Positions 1 through 9,350 of a DNA stretch of 33,272 nt are shown here, one piece after another; the first letter of the stretch is position 1, and the number at the start of each line of letters is the position of its first letter. Position numbers and translations under genes: made by a program. The notes beneath the pieces were generated by a model. The model made no database searches. It was not told where the DNA came from and saw only the letters and a program-made list of their open reading frames with translations. Source of the DNA: Brevundimonas sp. (GTDB lineage: Bacteria; Pseudomonadota; Alphaproteobacteria; Caulobacterales; Caulobacteraceae); NCBI RefSeq assembly GCF_004210735.1, contig NZ_SDZL01000032.1, positions 1 through 33,272 on the forward strand. The letters are read 5' to 3'.

Positions 1-1250
<1,250 letters not shown>

Positions 1251-1416
1251 GAAGCTCTTGGGTTTCTGGATAGGTTAAGGCGCGTGATCGAACGATCCCG
1301 CACGCGGTGGATGAAAAAGGAAGAGTCAGGTCGTCGGGACGCGAGGCCGTCGAAAGATAAAAGCCAGATCGCCCGCGGAGATCGAGGATGGGAGCGTTGG
1401 ATTTGCCCTGCGACCC

Positions 1417-2067
1417 TTACAGGTCGTGTCGGACGCGCGCCGCATCGACGATACGGCGGGCCGCATCGAAGGCCGCCTCTATATCCATATCGGTCGTGTC
1501 CAGCAAGACCGCGTCGGCGGCCTGGACCATGGGGGCGGAACCGCGCCCGGCGTCCCGTTCGTCCCGGCGACGGATGTCGGCCAGCATGTCGTCGAAGGCG
1601 ATGACGTCGCCCCGCGCGGTCAACTGCTTCCATCGGCGTGTGGCGCGGACCTCAGCCGTGGCGGTGATGAACAGTTTGGCGACGGCGTTCGGGGCGATCA
1701 CCGTGCCGATGTCGCGGCCATCCAGCACGGCGCCGCCCGGCCGGGCGGCGAAATCCTGTTGCAGCTTCAGCAGCGCCGCGCGCACGCCGGGATAGCCGGC
1801 GATCCGGCTGGCCGCCTCGCCCGCCTCGCCCGTGGTCAGGCGCGCATCGTCCGACAGGCTTGATGCGTCCAGCGCCAGCGCCGCGCGCTCGGCCGCCGCC
1901 GCATCGTCCAGCGACGCCCCTGCCTGCAGAACCGCCACCCCGACGGCGCGGTACAGCAGGCCCGTATCCAGATGCGGCAGGCCATAGGTGCGGGCCAGCC
2001 GGGCGGCGATCGTCCCCTTGCCCGAGGCGGCAGGGCCGTCGACGGCGATGACGAGAGAGCCGCTCAC
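1417..2067 (-). CDS. cmk: Cytidylate kinase
   Basis: Cytidylate kinase phosphorylates CMP and dCMP with ATP in the cytoplasm as part of pyrimidine nucleotide recycling. The 216-residue length is usual for the family. The P-loop GPAASGKGT lies at residues 11-19, followed by the [16 protein letters not shown] segment that contacts the nucleobase. [13 protein letters not shown] and the RRRDERD lid-type segment near residue 167 are also typical. The start overlaps the aroA stop by 4 bp (ATGA), so the two are probably translationally coupled. The chain aroA-cmk-rpsA is a common proteobacterial arrangement. Confidence 0.97.
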   Translation of the reverse strand: MSGSLVIAVDGPAASGKGTIAARLARTYGLPHLDTGLLYRAVGVAVLQAGASLDDAAAAERAALALDASSLSDDARLTTGEAGEAASRIAGYPGVRAALLKLQQDFAARPGGAVLDGRDIGTVIAPNAVAKLFITATAEVRATRRWKQLTARGDVIAFDDMLADIRRRDERDAGRGSAPMVQAADAVLLDTTDMDIEAAFDAARRIVDAARVRHDL

Positions 2068-3362
2068 GCGCCGATCTCTGCGCCGAGGCCGTTCATCAGG
2101 TCGACAAAGGCGGGGAAGCTGGTGGCGATCATCTCGGGATCCAGAACCGAGACCGACTGTTCGGCGGCCAGGCCCAGGATCAGATGGCTCATGGCGATGC
2201 GGTGATCGTGCGCCGTGGCGATGGTCGCCCCGCCCTGCACGCCCCCCCCGGTGACGATGAAGCCCTCGGGCTCCTCTTCCACCACCACGCCGCAGGCGCG
2301 CAGGCCGGCGACCATCAGGGCGATGCGGTCGCTTTCCTTGACCCGCATCTCGCCGATGCCGCGCATCACCGTCTGTCCTTCGGCGAAGGCAGCGACGGCG
2401 GCCAGGATCGGATATTCGTCGATCATCGAGGCGGCGCGATCCTCAGGCACGACCACGCCCTTGAGGGCCGAATGACGGGCGGTGATGTCGCCCACATCCT
2501 CGCCCCCGCTGACGCGACGGTTGGTGATGGTCAGATCGGCGCCCATCTCGATCCAGGTGTCGAACAGGCCGGTGCGCTGCGGATTCAGCATGACACCCTG
2601 AACCGTCACCTCCGATCCCGGAACGATCAGGGCGGCCGCCAGCGGGAAGGCCGCCGACGACGGGTCGCCCGGCACGGCCACGACGGTTCCCGTCAGCGCC
2701 TGCCCCCCCTTCAGGCGAATGCGCCAGCCCGCGCCTTCCTCGGTCACGTCCACCGTCGCCCCGAAGGCGCGCAGCATCCGCTCCGTGTGATCCCGGCTCT
2801 TTTCCGGTTCGACCACGACGGTGTCGCCCGTGGCGTTCAGCCCGGCCAGCAGGATGGCGGACTTGATCTGGGCCGAGGCGACCGTCTGGACATAGTCGAT
2901 GCCGCGCAGGCCGCCGCCGTGCAGGGTGACGGGCAGCCGGTCCTCGGCCGCGTTCCAGTCGAAGCGCGCGCCCATGTCGGCCAGCGGCCCGGTGACGCGC
3001 TTCATCGGCCGCTTCCGCAACGAGGCGTCGCCGTCGAAGGTCGCGCTCAGATCGTAACCCGCCGCGGCGCCCATCAGCAGCCGCACGCCCGTGCCTGCAT
3101 TGCCGCAGTCGATGACGGACGCGGGGCTGGTGAAACCGCCCTGTCCCGTCACACGCCAGCGGCCGTCGTCCAGCCGCCGGACCTCGGCGCCGAACGCCGC
3201 GACCGCGCGGGCGGTGGCCAGGATGTCGTCGCCTTCCAGCAAGCCCTCGATCAGGGTTTCGCCCGTCGCCATACCGCCCAGGATGAGCGACCGATGCGAC
3301 ATCGACTTGTCGCCGGGCGCGCGCACCACGCCCTTCAGGGCGGTCGCGGGTCGGGCGGTCAA
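2064..3362 (-). CDS. aroA: 3-phosphoshikimate 1-carboxyvinyltransferase (EPSP synthase)
   Basis: EPSP synthase joins phosphoenolpyruvate to shikimate-3-phosphate in the sixth step of the shikimate pathway. The protein is 432 residues, in the family range. Near the N-terminus GDKSMSHR (17-24) supplies the substrate-binding Lys, Ser and Arg. [33 protein letters not shown] and RVKESDRIA follow in the order expected for the enzyme. The motif spelling resembles the class II group common in alphaproteobacteria. The chosen start is a TTG, because no in-frame ATG lies between it and the conserved APGDKS. A CTG at 3377 is a possible alternative, and no clear ribosome-binding site is visible, so the exact N-terminus is uncertain. 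Confidence 0.96.
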   Translation of the reverse strand: MTARPATALKGVVRAPGDKSMSHRSLILGGMATGETLIEGLLEGDDILATARAVAAFGAEVRRLDDGRWRVTGQGGFTSPASVIDCGNAGTGVRLLMGAAAGYDLSATFDGDASLRKRPMKRVTGPLADMGARFDWNAAEDRLPVTLHGGGLRGIDYVQTVASAQIKSAILLAGLNATGDTVVVEPEKSRDHTERMLRAFGATVDVTEEGAGWRIRLKGGQALTGTVVAVPGDPSSAAFPLAAALIVPGSEVTVQGVMLNPQRTGLFDTWIEMGADLTITNRRVSGGEDVGDITARHSALKGVVVPEDRAASMIDEYPILAAVAAFAEGQTVMRGIGEMRVKESDRIALMVAGLRACGVVVEEEPEGFIVTGGGVQGGATIATAHDHRIAMSHLILGLAAEQSVSVLDPEMIATSFPAFVDLMNGLGAEIGA

Positions 3363-3518
3363 TGTGGCGGAAGTCAGCGGACGGCTCCGGTTTTGAGGGA
3401 ATGAGGGGCCGCGAATGGCTCTTGCGGAACCGGCGCGCGAAAGACAGCTTTTGACAGCGGCCCCTCACAGTGGCAAGGGAGCCGCCCGTTTTCAAACCCT
3501 CGCCGAAGGTCTCCTCCC

Positions 3519-3977
3519 GTGGCCAATCCCGAACTGGGCGCCAAGCAGGTCTGCCCAAACTGTCAGGCGAAATTCTACGACCTGAACCGCCGTCCCGCCC
3601 ATTGCCCGAAATGCGCGACCGATTTCGACCCGGAAGAGGCGCTGAAAAGCCGCCGCGTCCGTGGCCGTCCGGCCGGCTATCAGGACGACGAGGTCGAGGA
3701 TCAGGTCAAGGCCAAGCCGGAAGGCGATGACGAGGACGAAGACGCCGAAGTGTCGACGCCCGAAATCGACGAGGAAGGCCATGAGCCGATCCTGACGCCG
3801 GACGACGATGACGACACCCCCGCCGACGCCTCGGAAGAGCCCGGCATGGGTTCGACGGACGGCGACGACGACGACGTCCTGGACGACGACGACGACGATT
3901 CCGTGCCCTTCATCGAGGACGAGGATGATGACTCGTTCGACGACGAAATCGCCAAGCCCGCCAAGGACGAGGACTGA
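3519..3977 (+). CDS. FYDLN acid domain protein (TIGR02300-type)
   Basis: This 152-residue protein belongs to the alphaproteobacterial FYDLN_acid family, whose function is unknown. A zinc-ribbon-like N-terminus has two CxxC knuckles (C12/C15 and C29/C32) flanking the name-giving FYDLN at residues 19-23. The remaining two-thirds is extremely rich in Asp and Glu, with several runs of four or more aspartates, and is probably disordered. The GTG start sits 9 nt after GAAGG. It is divergent from aroA across a 156-bp gap containing a TTGACA (3451-3456) but no convincing -10. A nucleic-acid or ribosome-associated role is possible from the ribbon plus acidic tail, but this is inference only. Confidence 0.9.
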   Translation: MANPELGAKQVCPNCQAKFYDLNRRPAHCPKCATDFDPEEALKSRRVRGRPAGYQDDEVEDQVKAKPEGDDEDEDAEVSTPEIDEEGHEPILTPDDDDDTPADASEEPGMGSTDGDDDDVLDDDDDDSVPFIEDEDDDSFDDEIAKPAKDED

Positions 3978-4012
3978 TTTTCCGAGGGTCGAAAAAAATG
4001 TCGGAACCGGGC

Positions 4013-4041
4013 TTGCTTACCCAAAAGCCCTGACATAGGTT
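4013..4041 (+). promoter_or_regulatory. Putative sigma70-type promoter of tRNA-Ala
   Basis: TTGCTT (4013-4018) and TAGGTT (4036-4041) are separated by exactly 17 bp and sit about 58 bp upstream of the tRNA. Neither hexamer is perfect. Confidence 0.45.
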
Positions 4042-4050
4042 CCGCCGCCT

Positions 4051-4080
4051 CGCCGGGGGTATCGCAAGAAACCCTCGGCG
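4051..4080 (+). other. Hairpin in the tRNA-Ala 5' leader
   Basis: CGCCGGGGGT and ACCCTCGGCG form a 10-bp stem with one G-U pair around a 10-nt loop. It lies between the putative promoter and the tRNA 5' end, so it would be part of the precursor removed by RNase P. It has no T-tract and is unlikely to be a terminator. Confidence 0.4.
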
Positions 4081-4098
4081 GACCGACCCTCAGGGTTC

Positions 4099-4174
<76 letters not shown>

Positions 4175-4175
4175 T

Positions 4176-4209
4176 CGAAGGCCTCGCGGGACATCCCGCG
4201 GGGCCTTCG
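4176..4209 (+). terminator. Terminator-like hairpin after tRNA-Ala
   Basis: A 15-bp stem with one G-U pair (4176-4190 with 4195-4209) closes a 4-nt loop one base after the CCA end. There is no T-tract, so termination may be Rho-assisted, or the stem may guide 3' processing. Confidence 0.6.
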
Positions 4210-4237
4210 GCCTATCTGGCCCCCTGTTTTCCCGCTG

Positions 4238-4266
4238 TTGAATCCTGCGCCGCCGCAACCCATCTA
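4238..4266 (+). promoter_or_regulatory. Putative sigma32 (RpoH) heat-shock promoter of the small heat-shock gene
   Basis: TTGAA at 4238-4242 and CCCATCTA at 4259-4266 are separated by 16 bp. This matches the RpoH pattern CTTGAA / CCCCATNTA, with G replacing the first C of the -35. It lies 78 bp upstream of the hsp20 ATG, where a heat-shock promoter would be expected. Confidence 0.6.
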
Positions 4267-4344
4267 GGGGGTTGCCGGGCGTCCTGCCGATGACGGGGGA
4301 TGCAGACCGGCGCCACAGTCGCTTGCCTCTCGAGGACTGGCCCG

Positions 4345-4764
4345 ATGACGACGCGAACCATTTTGTTCGACAGCCCCTTCCTGCTCGGTTTCGATCATAC
4401 GCGCGCGCTGATCGATCGCGCCGCCAAGGCGGCCGCGGAATCCTATCCCCCCTATAATGTCGAACAGCGCGGCGAGGCCGCCGTGCGTATCACCCTGGCC
4501 GTGGCGGGCTTCTCGCCCGACGAACTGGCCATCACCCTTGAAGGGCGCCAGCTGACCATCGCGGGCAAGCGCGACGACGCCGGCAAGGGCGAGCAGGCCT
4601 TCCTGCATCGCGGCATCGCGGCGCGCGGCTTCGTGCGCAGCTTTGTCCTGGCGGACGGGCTGGAAGTTAATGAGGCCCGGCTGGAGCACGGCCTGCTCCA
4701 CGTCGACCTGCTGCGCCCCAGGGACATCCCTGCGGCGCGCCGGATCCCGATCAGCGCGGGCTGA
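4345..4764 (+). CDS. Small heat-shock protein, Hsp20/alpha-crystallin family
   Basis: This 139-residue ATP-independent holdase binds unfolding proteins in the cytoplasm. The alpha-crystallin domain covers roughly residues 30-120, with YNVEQRGEAAVRITLAVAGF at its start and LEHGLLHVDLLRP near its end, the bacterial IbpA-like version of the A-x-x-x-N-G-V-L signature. The C-terminal IPI is the I-x-I motif that docks on neighbouring subunits during oligomer assembly. The ATG at 4345 is preferred over an in-frame one 45 nt upstream because GAGG precedes it by 9 nt and the family normally begins MTTR..., close to the conserved core. A sigma32-like promoter lies upstream and DUF1150 follows. Confidence 0.95.
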   Translation: MTTRTILFDSPFLLGFDHTRALIDRAAKAAAESYPPYNVEQRGEAAVRITLAVAGFSPDELAITLEGRQLTIAGKRDDAGKGEQAFLHRGIAARGFVRSFVLADGLEVNEARLEHGLLHVDLLRPRDIPAARRIPISAG

Positions 4765-4805
4765 TGCCGCGCTCGTGAAAGGTCACGCTGGAAGGGCAAC
4801 CGAAC

Positions 4806-4823
4806 CGCTCGCCCACGCGAGCG
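4806..4823 (+). other. Intergenic hairpin between hsp20 and DUF1150
   Basis: CGCTCGC and GCGAGCG form a perfect 7-bp stem with loop CCAC. It sits 12 nt before the strong ribosome-binding site of DUF1150. It could trim or partly terminate the heat-shock message, leaving lower DUF1150 expression. Confidence 0.4.
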
Positions 4824-4849
4824 TTAGTCAAGAGTAAGGAGGCGGTCGA

Positions 4850-5104
4850 ATGACGCCGAACATGACCAAGCAAGACCTCGCCGACCTGGGCGCCCCGGAC
4901 CTCGTCTATGTGCGCCAGATCAAGGCGTCGGACGTGATGGCCGACGCCTCCGTGGAAGACGCCCAGGGGCTGGAGATCGACCCCGAACAGACCCTGTATG
5001 CGGTGCACAGCGCCGATGGCGAGCGTCTGGCCGTCATGATCGACCGCGAAACCGCCTTCGCCACCGCCATGGCTCACGAACTGGAACCGGTGTCGGTTCA
5101 CTGA
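4850..5104 (+). CDS. DUF1150 family protein
   Basis: This is an 84-residue acidic soluble protein of the alphaproteobacterial DUF1150 family (function unknown). It carries the family core LADLGAPDLVYVRQIKASDV at residues 10-29, then YAVHSADGERLAVMIDRETAFATA. An AAGGAGG at 4836-4842 stands 7 nt before the ATG, one of the best ribosome-binding sites in the window. In many alphaproteobacteria DUF1150 genes follow a small heat-shock gene, as here. That makes a chaperone-linked role likely, but no biochemical function can be read from the sequence. Confidence 0.92.
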   Translation: MTPNMTKQDLADLGAPDLVYVRQIKASDVMADASVEDAQGLEIDPEQTLYAVHSADGERLAVMIDRETAFATAMAHELEPVSVH

Positions 5105-5138
5105 TGTCGAAATCAAAGCCGCCGAGCGGCCGCTGCCA

Positions 5139-5603
5139 TCAAGCCGCGGTCGCGGGCGCCTGACTGACAAACAGGGCGCGGATGGCGTCAACGGTGCGCG
5201 CCTGGCGCACCTGTTCGCGCAGCTGGGGCGAGCGCAGGGCGCGCGAGACCGCGGCCAGGGCGCGCAGATGCTCGGCCCCGTCACGCGGCGGAGCGAACAG
5301 GGCAAACAGCAGGTCCACCGGACGGTCGTCGACCGCGCCATAGGCGACAGGGTGATCCAGCCGCACAAAGACCCCGACGACCTTGTCCAGACCCGGAATA
5401 CGGGCGTGCGGAACTGCTACGCCAGATCCCAACCCAGTCGCGCCCAACGCCTCGCGTTCCAGCAAGGCCTCCATCACGCGTGCCTCGTCCAGCTCCAGCG
5501 CCTGAGCAGCGGCCTCGGCCACCACGTGCAACGCCTGGCGCTTGGATGACGCCCCACTCCGCAGGACGATGCCGTCCGACGTGAGCAAATCTCCGATGTC
5601 CAT
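5139..5603 (-). CDS. ptsN: PTS IIA-like nitrogen regulatory protein PtsN (EIIA-Ntr)
   Basis: EIIA-Ntr is the terminal phosphoacceptor of the nitrogen phosphotransferase system and regulates partner proteins according to its phosphorylation. The fold is clear: MDIGDLL at the start, KRQALHVVAEAAA, then GLGSGVAVPHAR, with the phosphorylated histidine at H66, and VDLLFALFAPP later. The ATG at 5603 gives 154 residues and has GAGGG just upstream. An alternative TTG at 5627 would add eight residues with no family support. It closes the classic rpoN-hpf-ptsN block. No sugar-PTS genes are nearby, as expected for a regulatory protein. Confidence 0.95.
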   Translation of the reverse strand: MDIGDLLTSDGIVLRSGASSKRQALHVVAEAAAQALELDEARVMEALLEREALGATGLGSGVAVPHARIPGLDKVVGVFVRLDHPVAYGAVDDRPVDLLFALFAPPRDGAEHLRALAAVSRALRSPQLREQVRQARTVDAIRALFVSQAPATAA

Positions 5604-5676
5604 CGAACCCTCGATCGAACCCGTCAAAACGGATGGGCGGGCGCCGTTTAGACGCTCCGCTCCGAATATGAAAGCG

Positions 5677-6327
5677 TCAGGATACCGACGCGCTGTCCGC
5701 CTTGATCAGGGTGCGTTCCGGATCCACCCAGCCGACGTTGCCATCGGGGCGACGATAGACCACCGAAAGGCCGCCGTGACCGGCGTTGCGGAACAGCACA
5801 ACCGGGTAACCGGTCATGTCCAGCTCCATCACGGCGCGACCGACGGTCAGGGTGCGAATCTCGACCCCCGTCTCGGCGATCACCATGCCGGTGGGCGGCG
5901 GTTCGTCTGGCGCCCCGGCGTCTCCGAAGGCGTCATCCTCGACCGTATCGGGATTACGCAGGACGATGCTGCGCGCCACCTCGGCGGCCGCGATCTCGGC
6001 CTTTTCCGGTGACAGACCGCGCGGTCCGGCGTGGTGGTCTTTCAGCCGACGCTTGTAGCGACGGACGCGCTTTTCCAGCCTGTCCAGCGATTCCGAAAAG
6101 GCGCCGTGCGCGTCACCACCGTGCCCGGTGGTGACGATGGTCTGGCCTGAAGCCAGCCTCACCCAACAATCCACCCGAAAGCCATAGCCGTCCTTCGACA
6201 CCACGACTTCGGCGTCCTGGCCGCCGCGTTCGAAATATTTTCCGATCCCGTCTTCGAGTTCCTGGGAGATGCGCGAGCCTAACGCTTCGCCGACATCCAC
6301 TTGCTTGCCGCTCACTTGGACTTGCAT
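5677..6327 (-). CDS. hpf: Long-form ribosome hibernation promoting factor
   Basis: Long HPF dimerises 70S ribosomes into inactive 100S particles in stationary phase. The N-terminal S30AE/RaiA domain spans about residues 1-105, with MQVQVSGKQVDVGEAL at its start and a basic RRYKRRLKDHH at its end. A low-complexity linker (about 110-150) leads to the C-terminal dimerisation domain from about 155, containing DMTGYPVVLFRNAGHGGLSV. The 216-residue length distinguishes it from the short enterobacterial HPF. The upstream 86-bp gap holds a perfect TTGACA (complement of 6357-6362), but the nearest -10-like TTCTAT is 19 bp away, so a separate promoter is unproven. Confidence 0.96.
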   Translation of the reverse strand: MQVQVSGKQVDVGEALGSRISQELEDGIGKYFERGGQDAEVVVSKDGYGFRVDCWVRLASGQTIVTTGHGGDAHGAFSESLDRLEKRVRRYKRRLKDHHAGPRGLSPEKAEIAAAEVARSIVLRNPDTVEDDAFGDAGAPDEPPPTGMVIAETGVEIRTLTVGRAVMELDMTGYPVVLFRNAGHGGLSVVYRRPDGNVGWVDPERTLIKADSASVS

Positions 6328-6413
6328 GTCGATAGAACGCGACCGTCCGGGTTTGGTGTCAACGTAGAACGATGAAATCTACGGTCACGCTTGCGCGATT
6401 GGTCGCAGGGTCA

Positions 6414-7937
6414 TCAGCCGACCTTGAGCATGCGGCGGCGCTCGACCGAGGAGGGAATGCGCAGCGCCTCACGGTATTTGGCTACGGTGCGACGGGCGAT
6501 GTCGATGCCCGCCTCCTTCAGGATCTCGACGATGCGGTCGTCGCTCAGCACGTCGCCGTCGGCGCCTTCGCCGTCGATCATCGACTTGATCCGGTGACGG
6601 ACGGCCTCGGCCGAGTGCAGGGCCCCGCCGTCGGATGACTGGATGGCGGCGGTGAAGAAGAATTTCAGCTCGAACACGCCACGCGGCGTGGCGACGTATT
6701 TGTTCGAGGTGACGCGGCTGACCGTCGATTCGTGCATGCCGATGGCATCAGCGACGGTCTTCAGGTTCAGGGGACGCAGGAACTCGACGCCGAAGGCCAG
6801 GAAGGCGTCCTGCTGGCGCACGATCTCGGACGCGACCTTCAGGATGGTGCGGGCGCGCTGGTCCAGCGACTTGACCAGCCAGTTGGCCTGGGCCGCGCAC
6901 TCGGCGACGAAGGCCTTTTCCGTGTCCGAGCGGGCGCCGGCCGAGACCACGCCGTGATAGCGCTTGTCCACCAGCAGGCGCGGCAGGGTGTCCGAGTTCA
7001 GCTCGACCCGCCAGCCGCCGGCCGGGTCGGGCCGCACATGCACGTCCGGGATGACGGTCTGGGCCACCTCGCCGCCGAAGCCGGCGCCGGGGCGCGGCGT
7101 CAGGGCCTTCAGCTCGGCGATCATTTCGGACAGGTCCTCGGCGTCCACGCCGCAGGCCTTGCGCAGGCCGGACAGGTCGCGTTTCGCCAACAGGTCCAGA
7201 TTGTCCAGCAGGGCGCCCATGGCCGGGTCGAAGCGGTTACGCTCGATCAGCTGCAGCTTCAGGCATTCAGGCACGCTGCGGGCCATGACCCCGGTCGGCT
7301 CGAACCCCTGGCATTTCGCCAGCACCGCCTCGATCCGCTCCAGATCGCAGCCCAGGCGGTCGGCCAGTTCGGCCAGTTCGCCGCGCAGATAGCCGCCCTC
7401 GTCCACCGCATCGATCAGGGTCAGGGCGATCGCGTGATCCGGGCCGCTGAACCCCGCGGACGAGGCCTGGGCTTGCAGATGCTCGGACAGGGTCAGTTGC
7501 TGGCGTTCGGGGCGGTCGCCGTCGCGATCCTCGCCCATGCCGCCACCCGCGCCGACGCGGGACCAATCGGACAGGCCGGGCTGGGCGTCTTCGGCCGTGG
7601 CGCGATCGTTGGAGCGTTCGCCCGGCGCGGCGTCGCCGTACAGGTCGTCCTGACCGGCGTCCATATTGCGTTCGGCGTCGGCGACGCGCCCTTCGTCAAA
7701 GCGCATTTCCCCGTCAGAAGCTGCTTCGCCCGGGGTACCGTCGTCGGTGGAACGGTCGGCAGCCTCTTCGCCCGGTTCGCCTTCTTCACGCTGCAGCAGC
7801 GGATTGCGTTCCAGCTCGGCCTCGACGAAGGCCTCGACCTCGAGGTTCGACAGTTGCAGCAGCTTGATCGCTTGCTGCAGCTGGGGCGTGATGACCAGCC
7901 CCTGCCCCTGCCGGATCTCCAGTCTCTGACCGATCAC
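6414..7937 (-). CDS. rpoN: RNA polymerase sigma-54 factor RpoN
   Basis: Sigma-54 directs RNA polymerase to -24/-12 promoters and needs an AAA+ activator to open DNA. The 507-residue protein starts with the Gln/Leu-rich region I (ITPQLQQAIKLLQLSNLEVEAF). An acidic linker covers roughly residues 50-130, then the core-binding region and the helix-turn-helix MHESTVSRVTSNKYV. The C-terminal RpoN box is ARRTVAKYRE, which reads the -24 element. The start is GTG at 7937; no ATG precedes the conserved QRLEIRQGQ. In Caulobacter relatives RpoN drives flagellar and stalk genes. The gene lies between lptB and hpf as in most Proteobacteria. Confidence 0.97.
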   Translation of the reverse strand: MIGQRLEIRQGQGLVITPQLQQAIKLLQLSNLEVEAFVEAELERNPLLQREEGEPGEEAADRSTDDGTPGEAASDGEMRFDEGRVADAERNMDAGQDDLYGDAAPGERSNDRATAEDAQPGLSDWSRVGAGGGMGEDRDGDRPERQQLTLSEHLQAQASSAGFSGPDHAIALTLIDAVDEGGYLRGELAELADRLGCDLERIEAVLAKCQGFEPTGVMARSVPECLKLQLIERNRFDPAMGALLDNLDLLAKRDLSGLRKACGVDAEDLSEMIAELKALTPRPGAGFGGEVAQTVIPDVHVRPDPAGGWRVELNSDTLPRLLVDKRYHGVVSAGARSDTEKAFVAECAAQANWLVKSLDQRARTILKVASEIVRQQDAFLAFGVEFLRPLNLKTVADAIGMHESTVSRVTSNKYVATPRGVFELKFFFTAAIQSSDGGALHSAEAVRHRIKSMIDGEGADGDVLSDDRIVEILKEAGIDIARRTVAKYREALRIPSSVERRRMLKVG

Positions 7938-7980
7938 CCTTTTCGCGCCCCGACAGCCGCTAATGAGCCAACTGGCCCAA

Positions 7981-8008
7981 AACTTGCTTCGGCCACCTTG
8001 TGGCCGAA
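7981..8008 (-). terminator. Terminator-like hairpin between lptB and rpoN
   Basis: Read on the minus strand, TTCGGCCAC and GTGGCCGAA form a perfect 9-bp stem with a 3-nt loop, followed by GCAAGTTTTG. It lies 40 bp after the lptB stop. It may end or attenuate the lpt transcript, suggesting that rpoN has some transcription of its own. Confidence 0.55.
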
Positions 8009-8048
8009 CCGGTTAACGGGGTTCTAAACCGTCAGAGGGCCGCCAGCC

Positions 8049-8840
8049 TCAGCCGTACATCTCGCCCAGATAGACGCGGCGGACCTCGGGGTCGTTGATG
8101 ACTTCTTCCGACGAGCCCTCGAACAGCACCGAACCGGCCGAGATGATCGAGGCGCGGTCGATGATCTCCAGCGTCTCGCGGACATTGTGGTCGGTGATCA
8201 GCACGCCGATGCCGCGCCCGGCCAGATAACGGATGACGTGGCGGATGTCGGCGATGGCCAGCGGGTCGATGCCGGCGAAGGGCTCGTCCAGCAGCATGAA
8301 GGACGGACGACCGGCCAGGGCGCGCGCGATCTCGACCCGGCGGCGCTCACCCCCTGACAGGCCTGCGGCAGGCGCCTGACGCAGGTGGTCGATACGCAGT
8401 TCTTCCAACAGACGGGCGGTCTCCTCGGATATGGCGGCTCCCTGATGGTGCAGCTCGACGACCGAGCGGACGTTCTGCTCGACCGTCATGCCGCGGAAGA
8501 TCGAGGCCTCCTGCGCCAGATAGCCCAGGCCCATGCGCGCGCGCTGGTACATCGGCTGGCCGGTGATGTCCTCCCCGTCCAGCCAGATCGAGCCGCTGTC
8601 AGCGGGGATCAGGCCGGTGATCATGTAGAAGCAGGTCGTCTTGCCCGCTCCGTTGGGGCCCAGCAGGCCGCAGACCTCGCCCCGCTGGACGGTCAGCGAG
8701 ACGTCGCGCACGACCTGACGGGCGCCGAAGGCGCGGGCGATGTTGCGGACGCGCAGGCCCGTCTCGCGCGCGTCGGCGACCGGTACGGTATCCGCCGCCG
8801 GTTCATCCAGATTGAGAGCCGAGAGTTCCTTGCGCGCCAC
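8049..8840 (-). CDS. lptB: LPS export ABC transporter ATP-binding protein LptB
   Basis: LptB is the ATPase that powers extraction of lipopolysaccharide from the inner membrane by LptFG. Walker A GPNGAGKTT is at residues 61-69. The LptB-characteristic LGYLAQEASIFRGMTVEQNV follows, then the signature LSGGERRRVEIARAL, Walker B FMLLDEPFAGIDP and the H-loop ITDHNVRETL. A 28-residue N-terminal extension before the ABC core makes it longer (263 residues) than the E. coli protein (241). The start is GTG at 8840, 6 bp after the lptA stop. It is the third gene of lptC-lptA-lptB. Confidence 0.97.
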   Translation of the reverse strand: MARKELSALNLDEPAADTVPVADARETGLRVRNIARAFGARQVVRDVSLTVQRGEVCGLLGPNGAGKTTCFYMITGLIPADSGSIWLDGEDITGQPMYQRARMGLGYLAQEASIFRGMTVEQNVRSVVELHHQGAAISEETARLLEELRIDHLRQAPAAGLSGGERRRVEIARALAGRPSFMLLDEPFAGIDPLAIADIRHVIRYLAGRGIGVLITDHNVRETLEIIDRASIISAGSVLFEGSSEEVINDPEVRRVYLGEMYG

Positions 8841-8846
8841 GCGATA

Positions 8847-9350
8847 TCAGCCCGGGTTTCCGCCGCCCGAAGGATAGAAGACGCCCTGGACGCGATTACC
8901 GGCGGCGCCGCGCGGCGACCCTTCCATCCGCGCCGCCTGGGTGCGGGTGTTGTAGGTCAGGCGCGAGCCGGTCATGACGTTCTTGCCCTGGGTCAGGATG
9001 ACGTTGCCGGTCACCACCACCGTGTCGGTGGTCAGGGTGTAGACCGCGCTCTGGCCGTGGATCGTCTGGTCGGGGGTGACGAAATAGACGTCGCCCGACG
9101 CCTCGACCCGGGTCAGTTCGTTGTTGGTGGTGTGGCCGGTGATGGCGTTGGCGCGCAGGCGGTTGTCGCCCTGCAGCACCTCGGCCCGGCCCTTCAGCGA
9201 GAAGCCGTCGGTGATGTATTCGAACAGGTCGGCGCCGAACATCACGGCCTGGCCGCCGGCGGCCTGCTGGGCGAACGACGGCGCCGCCAGCGAGAGGGCG
9301 GCGGTGGCCGCGATAAGCAGAAGAGGTCTGGTCGCCATGGCTTCAGTCAC
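8847..9350 (-). CDS. lptA: LPS transport periplasmic protein LptA
   Basis: LptA forms the periplasmic bridge that carries lipopolysaccharide to LptDE. A signal peptide covers about residues 1-27 (hydrophobic run LLLIAATAALSLAAPSFA ending at an AQQ cleavage region). The OstA/LptA beta-jellyroll repeats follow, with ANAITGHTTNNELTRVEASGDV and VVVTGNVILTQGKNVMTGSRL. The GTG at 9350 overlaps the end of lptC by 8 bp. An ATG twelve bases downstream (9338) would give MATRPLLL and avoid overlap, and is equally plausible. The length, 167 or 163 residues, fits the family. Confidence 0.94.
   Translation of the reverse strand: MTEAMATRPLLLIAATAALSLAAPSFAQQAAGGQAVMFGADLFEYITDGFSLKGRAEVLQGDNRLRANAITGHTTNNELTRVEASGDVYFVTPDQTIHGQSAVYTLTTDTVVVTGNVILTQGKNVMTGSRLTYNTRTQAARMEGSPRGAAGNRVQGVFYPSGGGNPG

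Noticed and set aside
1251..1416. A possible gene or RNA in the cmk-rpsA gap
   Set aside because: No open frame with a start signal and no strong hairpin or promoter pair. I see only an ordinary leader for rpsA.
3426..3451. An EcfG-type promoter (GGAAC-N17-CTTT) before the FYDLN gene
   Set aside because: The -10 lacks the conserved G of CGTT, unlike the good match at 30568.
6332..6362. A promoter for hpf: TTGACA with TTCTAT
   Set aside because: The spacer is 19 bp and the start would fall on the ATG. The -35 may be chance in this gap.
6732..8027. A 431-codon plus-strand frame opposite rpoN
   Set aside because: rpoN is unambiguous, and the antisense product shows no family features.
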